This document shows, piece by piece, positions 1 through 5,396 of a stretch of DNA of 5,396 nucleotides. The stretch is taken from assembly GCA_026993275.1 (NCBI GenBank), contig JALWUB010000264.1, positions 1 to 5,396 of the forward strand, written 5' to 3'. The notes under the pieces were generated by a model, which searched no databases, was not told the DNA's origin, and saw only the letters and a list, made by a program, of their open reading frames with translations. The stretch comes from Robiginitomaculum sp. GTDB taxonomy: Bacteria > Pseudomonadota > Alphaproteobacteria > Caulobacterales > Maricaulaceae. The translations under genes and the position numbers were made by a program. Every line of letters begins with the position of its first letter. The first letter of the stretch is position 1.

Positions 1-1670
1 CGCATTTTTCGCGCTCCTCGCCCTATCCCACCGACATTGCCCTGATGGTGCAGCCGCCGGTGTTCCATGTGAATGGCGACGATCCCGAAGCGGTGGTCTA
101 TGCCGCCCGTATCGCCACCGAGTTCCGGCAGAAATTCGGCCATGACGCGGTCATCGACATGTTCTGCTACCGCCGCTATGGACACAATGAGGGCGATGAT
201 CCGTCCTTCACCCAGCCGATCATGTACAAGGCGATCAAGAATCACCCGACGATCCGCACGATCTACGAAAAGCGCCTGATCAAGGAGGGCGTGGTCACGG
301 CCAATGAGGTGACCGACTGGATCACCGAGTTCCAGGCCTTTCTGGAAGCCGAGTTCGAGCGCGGCAAGACCCACGAGGCCAACAAGGCCGACTGGCTGGA
401 CGGCGAGTGGAAAGGGCTGGGCGTGGCCCCGGATGGCGAGGACCGCCGCGGCCGCACCGGTGTGTCGATCAAGCGCCTGAAGGCGCTGGGCCTCAAGGTC
501 AACACCCTGCCGGAAAACTTCCATGTGCACAAAACCCTGGCCCGGGTCCTGGCGGCGCGCCGCAAGGCCATCGAGAGCGGCAAGGGGATTGACTGGGCCA
601 CCGGCGAGCAACTGGCCTTTGCCACCTTGCTGGACGAGGGCTTTCCGGTGCGGCTGTCGGGCCAGGACAGCGGCCGCGGCACGTTTTCCCAGCGCCATGC
701 CCGCGCCATCGACCAGGAGACCGAGGAGCGCTACACCTTCCTGCAGCATGTTTCCGAGCATCAGGGCACGTTCGAGGTCATCGATTCGCTGCTCTCCGAA
801 GAGGCTGTGCTGGGCTTCGAATACGGCTATTCGCTGGCCGCGCCCAACACCCTGACCATGTGGGAAGCGCAGTTTGGCGATTTCGCCAATGGCGCGCAAA
901 TGGTGGTGGACCAGTTCATTTCGGCGGGCGAGCGCAAATGGCTGCGCATGTCGGGCCTGGTGATGCTGCTGCCGCACGGCTATGAGGGCCAGGGGCCGGA
1001 GCACTCTTCGGCGCGGCTTGAACGCTATCTGCAATTGTGCGCCCAGGACAACATGCAGGTCGCCAATTGCACCACCCCGGCCAATTATTTCCACATCCTG
1101 CGCCGCCAGATTCACCGCAAGTTCCGCAAGCCGCTGATCCTGATGACGCCAAAGTCATTGCTGCGCAACAAGCGCGCGGTGTCGGACCTGGCCGATATGG
1201 GCGCGCGCTCATCCTTCCACCGCCTGCTCTGGGACGATGCCCAGATCAAGGCGCGCCGGGGCAAGGTCAGGCTGCGCCCGGACAAGGAGATCGACCGCGT
1301 CATCCTGTGCTCGGGCAAGGTCTATTATGATCTGTTCGAGGAGCGCGAAAAGCGCGGCATGGACAATATCTACCTGCTGCGTGTCGAGCAGTTCTACCCG
1401 TTTCCGGCCAAGTCGCTGATGACCGAATTGTCGCGTTTCAAGCAGGCCGACATGGTGTGGTGCCAGGAAGAGCCCAAGAACATGGGCGGCTGGTTCTTCA
1501 TGGAGCCCAATCTGGAATGGGTGCTGAACAGGATCGGCGCCCGTGTCCGCCGCCCCCATTATGTTGGCCGCCCGGCCTCTGCCTCCACCGCCGCCGGCAC
1601 CATGGCGCAGCATCTGGCCGAACTGCGCGCCTTTCTGGACGAAGCCTTTAGCCTGGAAGAAAAATCATGA
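1..1670 (+). CDS. sucA: 2-oxoglutarate dehydrogenase E1 component, C-terminal part (5' end outside the window)
   Basis: This is the thiamine-diphosphate-dependent E1 subunit, which decarboxylates 2-oxoglutarate and transfers the succinyl group to lipoyl-E2 in the cytoplasmic TCA-cycle complex. The frame is already open at base 3 and gives 555 residues before TGA. The family is usually about 930-1000 residues, so roughly 40% is missing upstream; the ATG at 45 is internal. The fragment opens in the ThDP-binding domain ([10 protein letters not shown] at bases 66-95, then [13 protein letters not shown] at 165-203). A complete pyrimidine-binding domain follows, with [12 protein letters not shown] (fragment residues 217-228), SEEAV (265-269), [12 protein letters not shown] (288-299) and [17 protein letters not shown] (325-341). 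The C-terminal domain has CSGKVYYDL (436-444), [10 protein letters not shown] (486-495) and GRPASAS (522-528). These blocks match E. coli SucA as I remember it, essentially in order. No frameshift or missing core block is visible. The stop overlaps the sucB start by 4 bp, implying translational coupling. Identification is very secure. Confidence 0.97.
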   Translation, partial: HFSRSSPYPTDIALMVQPPVFHVNGDDPEAVVYAARIATEFRQKFGHDAVIDMFCYRRYGHNEGDDPSFTQPIMYKAIKNHPTIRTIYEKRLIKEGVVTANEVTDWITEFQAFLEAEFERGKTHEANKADWLDGEWKGLGVAPDGEDRRGRTGVSIKRLKALGLKVNTLPENFHVHKTLARVLAARRKAIESGKGIDWATGEQLAFATLLDEGFPVRLSGQDSGRGTFSQRHARAIDQETEERYTFLQHVSEHQGTFEVIDSLLSEEAVLGFEYGYSLAAPNTLTMWEAQFGDFANGAQMVVDQFISAGERKWLRMSGLVMLLPHGYEGQGPEHSSARLERYLQLCAQDNMQVANCTTPANYFHILRRQIHRKFRKPLILMTPKSLLRNKRAVSDLADMGARSSFHRLLWDDAQIKARRGKVRLRPDKEIDRVILCSGKVYYDLFEEREKRGMDNIYLLRVEQFYPFPAKSLMTELSRFKQADMVWCQEEPKNMGGWFFMEPNLEWVLNRIGARVRRPHYVGRPASASTAAGTMAQHLAELRAFLDEAFSLEEKS

Positions 1671-3157
1671 TCGATATTGTTGTCCCCGCCCTTGGCGAGA
1701 GCGTCACCGAAGCCATCGTGTCGGACTGGAAGGTCGCCGAGGGCGACACGGTCAGGAAGGACCAGCTTCTGGTCGAACTGGAAACCGACAAGGTCGCGGT
1801 GGACATCAACGCGCCCGCCGATGGCGTCATCACCAAAATCGCCGCCCCGGAAGGCACGGAAGTGCAGATCGGGGCGCTGCTGGCGGTGCTGGGCGAGGGC
1901 GCCGGGGCCAGTGCCGCAGCCCCCGCCTCCGCCAAGCCGGCCAGGGCGGAAGCGCCGGACAAGGGCGCGGCCGCTGAATCCGGCGGCAAGGTCATCGACG
2001 TGGCGATTCCGCAAATGGGCGAAAGCGTCGGCGAGGGCGTGATTGCCCAATGGCTGGTGGATGTTGGCGCGCCGGTGCAAAAGGATGCGCCGCTGGTCGA
2101 GGTGGAAACCGACAAGGTCGCCATCGAGGTGCCCTCGCCGGTGGATGGCGTGCTGGTGGAGCAATTGGTCAAGCAGGGCGATACGGTCGAGGTCGGCTCG
2201 GTGATCGCGCGGGTGCGCGAAGGCGCGGCGCCCGCCGCGTCGTCTGCAGAGTCAAAGCCCGCCGCAGCGGCCCCCGGGGGATCTGCGCCAGAGACAAAAA
2301 CCATGCCGTCGGCAGCGCGCATCCTGGCCGAGAAAGGCATTGCCGCCGAAACGCTGACCGGCACCGGCAAGGGCGGGCGCATCACCAAGGCCGATGCCCT
2401 GGCCGCCGCGCCCGCGCCAGCCGCAACGGCGCCGTCTGCGGTGCCGGTCAGGACCGGCCCGCGCGAGGAGCGCGTGCGCATGTCGCGCCTGCGCCAGACC
2501 ATCGCCCGGCGCCTGAAGGAAGCCCAGAACACCGCCGCCATGCTGACCACCTTCAATGAGGCGGACATGAGCGCCATCATGGAATCACGGCGCAAATACA
2601 AGGATCTGTTTGCCAGGAAGCACGGCATCAAGCTGGGATTCATGTCGTTTTTCGTGAAGGCCTGCGTCACCGCGCTGAAGGACGTGCCCGAGGTCAATGC
2701 CCAGATCGACGGCACCGACATCATCTACAAGAACCATTATGACATCGGCATTGCCGTCGGCACCGACCGGGGCCTGGTGGTGCCGGTGGTGCGCGATTGC
2801 GACCAGAAATCCATGGGCGAGATCGAGCTGGCCATTGCCGCCTACGCGAAGAAGGCGCGCGAGGGCAAGCTGTCCCTGGAGGACATGCAGGGCGCTACCT
2901 TCACCATCACCAATGGCGGGGTCTATGGCTCGCTGATGTCCACGCCGATCCTCAACCTGCCGCAATCGGGCATTTTGGGCATGCATGCCATCAAGGAGCG
3001 CCCCATCGCCATGAATGGCGAAGTCGTGATCCGCCCGATGATGTATCTGGCGCTTTCCTATGACCACCGCATTGTCGATGGCAAGGGCGCGGTGACCTTC
3101 CTGGTGCGGGTCAAGGAATGCCTCGAGGACCCGGAACGGCTGCTGTTCGACCTGTAG
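1667..3157 (+). CDS. sucB: Dihydrolipoyllysine-residue succinyltransferase (2-oxoglutarate dehydrogenase E2) with two lipoyl domains
   Basis: This E2 core subunit carries the succinyl group on a swinging lipoyl-lysine and transfers it to CoA. The product is 496 residues, against about 400 for E. coli SucB. Domains in order: lipoyl 1 (1-78, lipoylated Lys expected at K42 in ETDKVAV); an Ala/Pro-rich linker; lipoyl 2 (109-185, K150 in ETDKVAI); a second Ala/Pro linker; the peripheral subunit-binding domain for E1/E3 (about 212-246, [11 protein letters not shown] to [11 protein letters not shown]); an Ala/Pro linker; and the catalytic acyltransferase domain (about 268-496). The catalytic motif DHRIVDG spans 466-472, with H467 and D471, and the chain ends RLLFDL. 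The start is fixed by the ATGA overlap with sucA, a GGAAG ribosome site at 1655-1659 seven bases upstream, and the lipoyl domain beginning at residue 1. Pairing with sucA and the GESVTEA signature favour the succinyltransferase over a pyruvate or branched-chain E2. An lpd gene does not follow directly. Confidence 0.96.
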   Translation: MIDIVVPALGESVTEAIVSDWKVAEGDTVRKDQLLVELETDKVAVDINAPADGVITKIAAPEGTEVQIGALLAVLGEGAGASAAAPASAKPARAEAPDKGAAAESGGKVIDVAIPQMGESVGEGVIAQWLVDVGAPVQKDAPLVEVETDKVAIEVPSPVDGVLVEQLVKQGDTVEVGSVIARVREGAAPAASSAESKPAAAAPGGSAPETKTMPSAARILAEKGIAAETLTGTGKGGRITKADALAAAPAPAATAPSAVPVRTGPREERVRMSRLRQTIARRLKEAQNTAAMLTTFNEADMSAIMESRRKYKDLFARKHGIKLGFMSFFVKACVTALKDVPEVNAQIDGTDIIYKNHYDIGIAVGTDRGLVVPVVRDCDQKSMGEIELAIAAYAKKAREGKLSLEDMQGATFTITNGGVYGSLMSTPILNLPQSGILGMHAIKERPIAMNGEVVIRPMMYLALSYDHRIVDGKGAVTFLVRVKECLEDPERLLFDL

Positions 3158-3186
3158 GGTCAGGGGCCTTGTTCCCTGATTTCATT
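3158..3186 (+). terminator. Possible rho-independent terminator after sucB
   Basis: Directly after the sucB stop codon, TCAGGG (3160-3165) can pair with CCCTGA (3174-3179). G-U pairs can extend the stem at both ends, and a 6-8 base loop (CCTTGT core) lies between. The stem is followed by TTTCATT, a short and interrupted T run. Position right behind the last gene of the sucAB block supports a terminator, but the poor T tract makes it weak. The adjacent inverted-repeat element could also contribute to RNA 3'-end structure. Confidence 0.45.
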
Positions 3187-3329
3187 AGGGTCTGAACCCA
3201 ACTGGATTACGCAATGGCCGTTTGACAGGAAAGTGCAAGATGCCAGCAAACGCGACGAAGGACAGGTTACGTCCTGTTCGAGGAGCGTTTGCGCCGCAGA
3301 TTGGGCAAGCCAACTGGGTTCAGACCCTA
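3186..3329. repeat. 144-bp inverted-repeat element, MITE-like, flanked by TA
   Basis: The left end, TAGGGTCTGAACCCA (3186-3200), is the exact reverse complement of the right end, TGGGTTCAGACCCTA (3315-3329). Pairing continues imperfectly inward, so 3186-3215 and 3300-3329 match at about 25 of 30 positions. Inside, GCAAACGC (3246-3253) pairs with GCGTTTGC (3285-3292), and within that AGGAC (3259-3263) pairs with GTCCT (3271-3275) around a 7-base loop. The termini begin and end with TA; if TA is a target duplication, the element proper is 3188-3327, as in IS630/Tc1-mariner-type insertions. No transposase is present, so it would be non-autonomous. Only one copy is visible here, so mobility is inference; a structured RNA or a palindromic intergenic repeat is the alternative. 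Confidence 0.7.
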
Positions 3330-3457
3330 GATGCCGATATGAACTGGTTCCATGTGTTTTGAGTGTCCGCTTAAATAGGTTGCCAACGGCATGAATGCCT
3401 TCGTTTTATAAGCGCATACAGGCAAACATGGCTTGCCAGCCCTGCTGAGAGATGTTG
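3330..3457. other. Intergenic remainder between the repeat element and the marR stop codon
   Basis: I see no gene in this stretch. It is less GC-rich than the flanking genes. It contains two small inverted repeats: GGCAT-GA-ATGCC at 3388-3399, followed by TTCGTTTTAT, and GGCAA (3421-3425) with TTGCC (3433-3437) around a 7-base loop. The second lies 20 bases beyond the 3' end of the leftward regulator gene and could end its transcript, but no T tract follows it on that strand. Both stems are short and could be chance. Confidence 0.4.
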
Positions 3458-3904
3458 CTAATTCCCGCCGGAAGCAAGGCTGGCCTGCAGGGCGCGCAGG
3501 CCATCCAGCAAATCGCGCTGGCGGGGTTCGGGCAGGGCGGCGAAATAATCCCTGATCCAGCGCTCGTGATCCCGGGCCATGCGCGCGAACAGGGCTGCGC
3601 CCGCTGGGCTCAGCGCCACCATGACGCCGCGCCGGTCCTGCGCCGCCGGTCTGCGTTCAAGCAGGCCTTCGCTCTGCATGCGGTCCAGCAGTCGCGAAAT
3701 GTTGCCTGACGAGGCGATCAGCGCCCGCGACAGGGCGCCGGCGCGCATGGCCTGGCCCTCGGCGCGGGCCAGCTGCGAGAGCACATCAAAGCGGGCCATG
3801 GACTGGCCGTAAGCCTCGCGCAGGCGGGCATTCGCCGCGCCGTGCACCTGCGCCGCGGTTTTGGCCAGATTCAGCCACAGCTTCAGCGCCGTCTTGCTGC
3901 TCAT
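3458..3904 (-). CDS. MarR-family transcriptional regulator
   Basis: The 148-residue product has the normal MarR length and layout: flanking dimerisation helices around a winged helix-turn-helix at about residues 38-102. The putative recognition helix is in SSGNISRLLDRMQSEG (65-80). The wing spans about 84-99 with the DRRG motif at D90-G93, followed by LSPAG. MarR proteins are dimeric DNA-binding repressors, less often activators, that release DNA when a small ligand binds; several, such as CouR and FerC, respond to aromatic acyl-CoA thioesters. Translation starts at the ATG at 3904, with a purine-rich GGGAAG (3907-3912) close upstream. The gene is divergent from the flavoprotein gene, and a perfect palindrome lies between them, so it probably controls that gene and perhaps itself. 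The ligand cannot be read from the sequence; an aromatic acid or its CoA ester is inferred from the neighbour. The family call is secure, the specific role is not. Confidence 0.92.
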   Translation of the reverse strand: MSSKTALKLWLNLAKTAAQVHGAANARLREAYGQSMARFDVLSQLARAEGQAMRAGALSRALIASSGNISRLLDRMQSEGLLERRPAAQDRRGVMVALSPAGAALFARMARDHERWIRDYFAALPEPRQRDLLDGLRALQASLASGGN

Positions 3905-3927
3905 GGGCTTCCCGTATCCATATATTG

Positions 3928-3956
3928 TTTACATGTAATTATCTTATTGCTAAAAT
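3928..3956 (+). promoter_or_regulatory. Sigma70-type promoter for the monooxygenase/reductase gene
   Basis: TTTACA (3928-3933; 5 of 6 to TTGACA) is followed after exactly 17 bases by TAAAAT (3951-3956; 5 of 6 to TATAAT). It lies in an AT-rich island within otherwise GC-rich DNA. Transcription would start near 3963, leaving a leader of about 60 bases before the ATG at 4026. A promoter for the leftward regulator should lie in the same gap, but I found no comparably good pair of boxes on that strand. Confidence 0.65.
3929..3938. promoter_or_regulatory. Palindromic candidate operator for the MarR-family regulator
   Basis: TTACATGTAA is a perfect 10-bp palindrome, lying 25 bp upstream of the regulator's start and covering most of the rightward -35 box. 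Symmetry breaks down just outside the core, with only scattered further matches. A dimeric MarR protein bound here would block RNA polymerase at the divergent gene. Binding by this particular protein is inferred from position and symmetry. Confidence 0.6.
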
Positions 3957-4013
3957 AAAAGCAAGACGGACTGGTGCCAGGGCCATGGGCATCGGGGCCG
4001 CGGGGGCAGAACC

Positions 4014-4019
4014 AGGAGG
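4014..4019 (+). promoter_or_regulatory. Ribosome binding site AGGAGG fixing the monooxygenase/reductase start
   Basis: A full consensus AGGAGG lies six bases upstream of the ATG at 4026. This settles the start codon, which also places the FAD-binding beta strand (MKITVIGGGPGG) at the very N-terminus, as is normal for this family. Confidence 0.85.
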
Positions 4020-4025
4020 CCACAG

Positions 4026-5396
4026 ATGAAGATCACGGTGATTGGCGGCGGGCCAGGCGGCCTCTATTACGCGCTTCTGACCAAGAAGGCGCGGCCTGAT
4101 TTTGACATCCAGGTCTATGAACAAAACCGCGCCGATGACACCTTTGGCTTTGGCGTGGTGTTCTCAGACGAAACCCTGGACGAGTTTCTGAGTGCGGATC
4201 CGGAATCCTATGACATGGTCCGCAGCCATTTCGCCCACTGGAGCGATATTGTCATCGAGCATGAAGGCAACCGCACAGTGGTCGGCGGCAATGGCTTTGC
4301 CGGCTGTTCGCGCCTGACCCTGTTGCAGGTGCTGCAACAGCGCTGCGAAGCGGTTGGCGTGCCGATTCACTATGCCACCGCCATAGCGCCGGACGAACTG
4401 GACAGCCGCTTCGCCGATTCCGACATGATTGTCGCTGCCGATGGCATCAACAGCGCCATCCGCACACAATACGCCAGGGAACTGGGCGTGCACATCGAGA
4501 ACCGGCCCAATCATTTTGTCTGGCTGGGCTCGACCAGGCCGCTGGATGCGTTCACGTTTTTCTTCAAGAAGACCGAACATGGCCATTTTTGCGCCCACAC
4601 CTATCAGTATGAGCAGGGCCATTCGACCTGGGTGGTGGAAACCACGCCCGAATGCTGGGAAAAAAGCGGCTTTGCGGACATGGATGAGGCGTCCTGTGCG
4701 CGCTATCTGGAGGGCGTCTTTGCCAGCGAACTGGACGGCCATCCGCTCATCACCAACCGGTCCCTGTGGCGCAATTTCCCGGTGATTACCTGCGCCCGCT
4801 GGGATACTGGCAAGATCGTGCTGCTTGGCGACAGCAAGGCCAGCGCCCACTGGTCCATCGGCTCGGGCACCAAGCTGGCCATGGAATGCGCCATCGGCCT
4901 GTCGCGCGCAACGCTGGACAATGAAGGGGACCGCAACGGCATTTTCGCCGCCTATGAGGCGGCCCGGCGCACCCCGGTGGAGATTACCCAGCACAATGCC
5001 GCCGTTTCCCTCGCCTGGTTCGAGCACATGCCCATGCACTGGCACAAGCAACGTTATGCCTTTGCCTTTTCGGTGATGAGCCGCGCCAAGTCCGTCACCT
5101 GGGACAATCTCAAACTGCGTGACAAGGCTTTCCTGCAGGCGGCCGAGGACGAGTTCTATGCCCGCTGCAAGGCCCGCACCGGCCTGGACTTCAGCGCCCG
5201 GCGGCCAACGCCCATGTTCACGCCGCTGCGCCTGCGCGGCCTCACCGTGCCCAACCGGGTGGCGGTGGCGCCGATGGCACAATACAGCGCCGTCGATGGC
5301 CTGCCGACGGACTGGCATTTTCGCCATTATACCACCTTGGCCACAGGCGGCGCCGGGCTGGTGTTTGCCGAAATGACCTGTCCCAGTCCCGATGCG
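4026..5396 (+). CDS. Bifunctional FAD-dependent aromatic-CoA monooxygenase / Old Yellow Enzyme-like reductase (3' end outside the window)
   Basis: The frame is open from ATG 4026 to the window end, 457 codons with no stop. Residues 1 to about 385 form a flavoprotein hydroxylase: Rossmann motif IGGGPGG (6-12) with acidic E32 closing the second strand, a DG motif in AADGINSAIR (137-146), and the FAD-contacting LLGDSKASAHWSIGSGTK (266-283, with G268 and D269). After a linker, MFTPLRLRGLTVPNRVAVAPM (397-417) and the following GGAGLVFAEMT begin an FMN-binding Old Yellow Enzyme-type barrel, cut off after about 60 residues. This fusion is known from 2-aminobenzoyl-CoA monooxygenase/reductase of Azoarcus evansii and from proteins annotated as bifunctional salicylyl-CoA 5-hydroxylase/oxidoreductase, about 770 residues, so some 310 residues probably lie beyond. 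It would hydroxylate, and perhaps then reduce, an aromatic ring activated as a CoA thioester in the cytoplasm. Substrate (anthraniloyl-CoA, salicylyl-CoA or other) is not decidable here. The divergent MarR gene and the operator at -35 suggest inducible expression. Confidence 0.9.
   Translation, partial: MKITVIGGGPGGLYYALLTKKARPDFDIQVYEQNRADDTFGFGVVFSDETLDEFLSADPESYDMVRSHFAHWSDIVIEHEGNRTVVGGNGFAGCSRLTLLQVLQQRCEAVGVPIHYATAIAPDELDSRFADSDMIVAADGINSAIRTQYARELGVHIENRPNHFVWLGSTRPLDAFTFFFKKTEHGHFCAHTYQYEQGHSTWVVETTPECWEKSGFADMDEASCARYLEGVFASELDGHPLITNRSLWRNFPVITCARWDTGKIVLLGDSKASAHWSIGSGTKLAMECAIGLSRATLDNEGDRNGIFAAYEAARRTPVEITQHNAAVSLAWFEHMPMHWHKQRYAFAFSVMSRAKSVTWDNLKLRDKAFLQAAEDEFYARCKARTGLDFSARRPTPMFTPLRLRGLTVPNRVAVAPMAQYSAVDGLPTDWHFRHYTTLATGGAGLVFAEMTCPSPDA

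Noticed and set aside
45..47. ATG at 45 as a true start of a shorter E1 protein
   Set aside because: The frame is open upstream to base 3 and the preceding residues ([14 protein letters not shown]) match conserved SucA sequence, so this is an internal methionine.
1648..2724. Long open frame of 358 codons on the - strand opposite sucB
   Set aside because: It lies wholly antisense to a well-conserved gene. Its Ala/Ser/Thr-rich low-complexity product is typical of GC-rich antisense frames, and no domain is recognisable.
3240..3362. 40-codon ORF inside and beyond the repeat element (ATG 3240, TGA 3360-3362), with GGAAAG six bases upstream
   Set aside because: It reads straight through the inverted-repeat arm, has no recognisable domain and is short enough to occur by chance; the hairpin structure explains the region better. 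It would be worth reopening if the frame is conserved among element copies.
3388..3410. GGCATGAATGCC followed by TTCGTTTTAT as a rho-independent terminator
   Set aside because: The stem is only four or five pairs with a two- to four-base loop, and no + strand gene ends nearby except sucB, more than 200 bases away with its own hairpin.
3158..3457. CRISPR array, tRNA or rRNA in the intergenic region
   Set aside because: There are no regularly spaced direct repeats, no cloverleaf with a T-arm motif, and no rRNA-like sequence.
4164..5327. Open frame of 387 codons on the - strand opposite the monooxygenase/reductase
   Set aside because: The + strand frame shows clear FAD-binding motifs, a consensus ribosome site and a fused OYE start; the antisense product shows no family features.

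Overview
This is a GC-rich window whose proteins look alphaproteobacterial; that placement rests on protein resemblance and base composition only, and no genus is claimed. It holds four protein-coding genes. Two of them run off the ends. There are two transcription blocks: a TCA-cycle operon tail on the left, and a divergently arranged regulator and aromatic-CoA flavoenzyme pair on the right.

Left block (1-3157, + strand). The C-terminal 60% or so of 2-oxoglutarate dehydrogenase E1 (sucA) overlaps by 4 bp (ATGA) the complete gene for the E2 succinyltransferase (sucB). Together they make two of the three components of the 2-oxoglutarate dehydrogenase complex. E1 decarboxylates 2-oxoglutarate on thiamine diphosphate and succinylates the E2 lipoyl arm; E2 then passes the succinyl group to CoA. 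The E2 carries two tandem lipoyl domains rather than the single one of the E. coli type. No E3 (lpd) gene follows; a weak hairpin terminator closes the block.

Middle (3158-3457). No convincing gene lies here. The stretch holds the putative sucB terminator and a 144-bp element (3186-3329) with perfect 15-bp terminal inverted repeats bounded by TA on both sides. Its interior can also fold. It looks like a non-autonomous miniature transposable or palindromic repeat element and is the least explained object in the window. About 128 bp of unassigned sequence follows.

Right block (3458-5396). A MarR-family regulator on the - strand faces a flavoprotein gene on the + strand across a 121-bp AT-rich gap. 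The gap holds a good sigma70-type promoter whose -35 box lies within a perfect palindrome (TTACATGTAA), as expected for a MarR operator controlling the divergent gene. The flavoprotein has an N-terminal FAD-dependent aromatic hydroxylase domain fused to the beginning of an Old Yellow Enzyme-like reductase domain. That layout is known for 2-aminobenzoyl-CoA monooxygenase/reductase and for proteins annotated as bifunctional salicylyl-CoA 5-hydroxylase/oxidoreductase. The right block is therefore probably the start of a cluster for aerobic CoA-dependent breakdown of an aromatic acid, controlled by the MarR protein. Its link to the sucAB operon is probably only positional.
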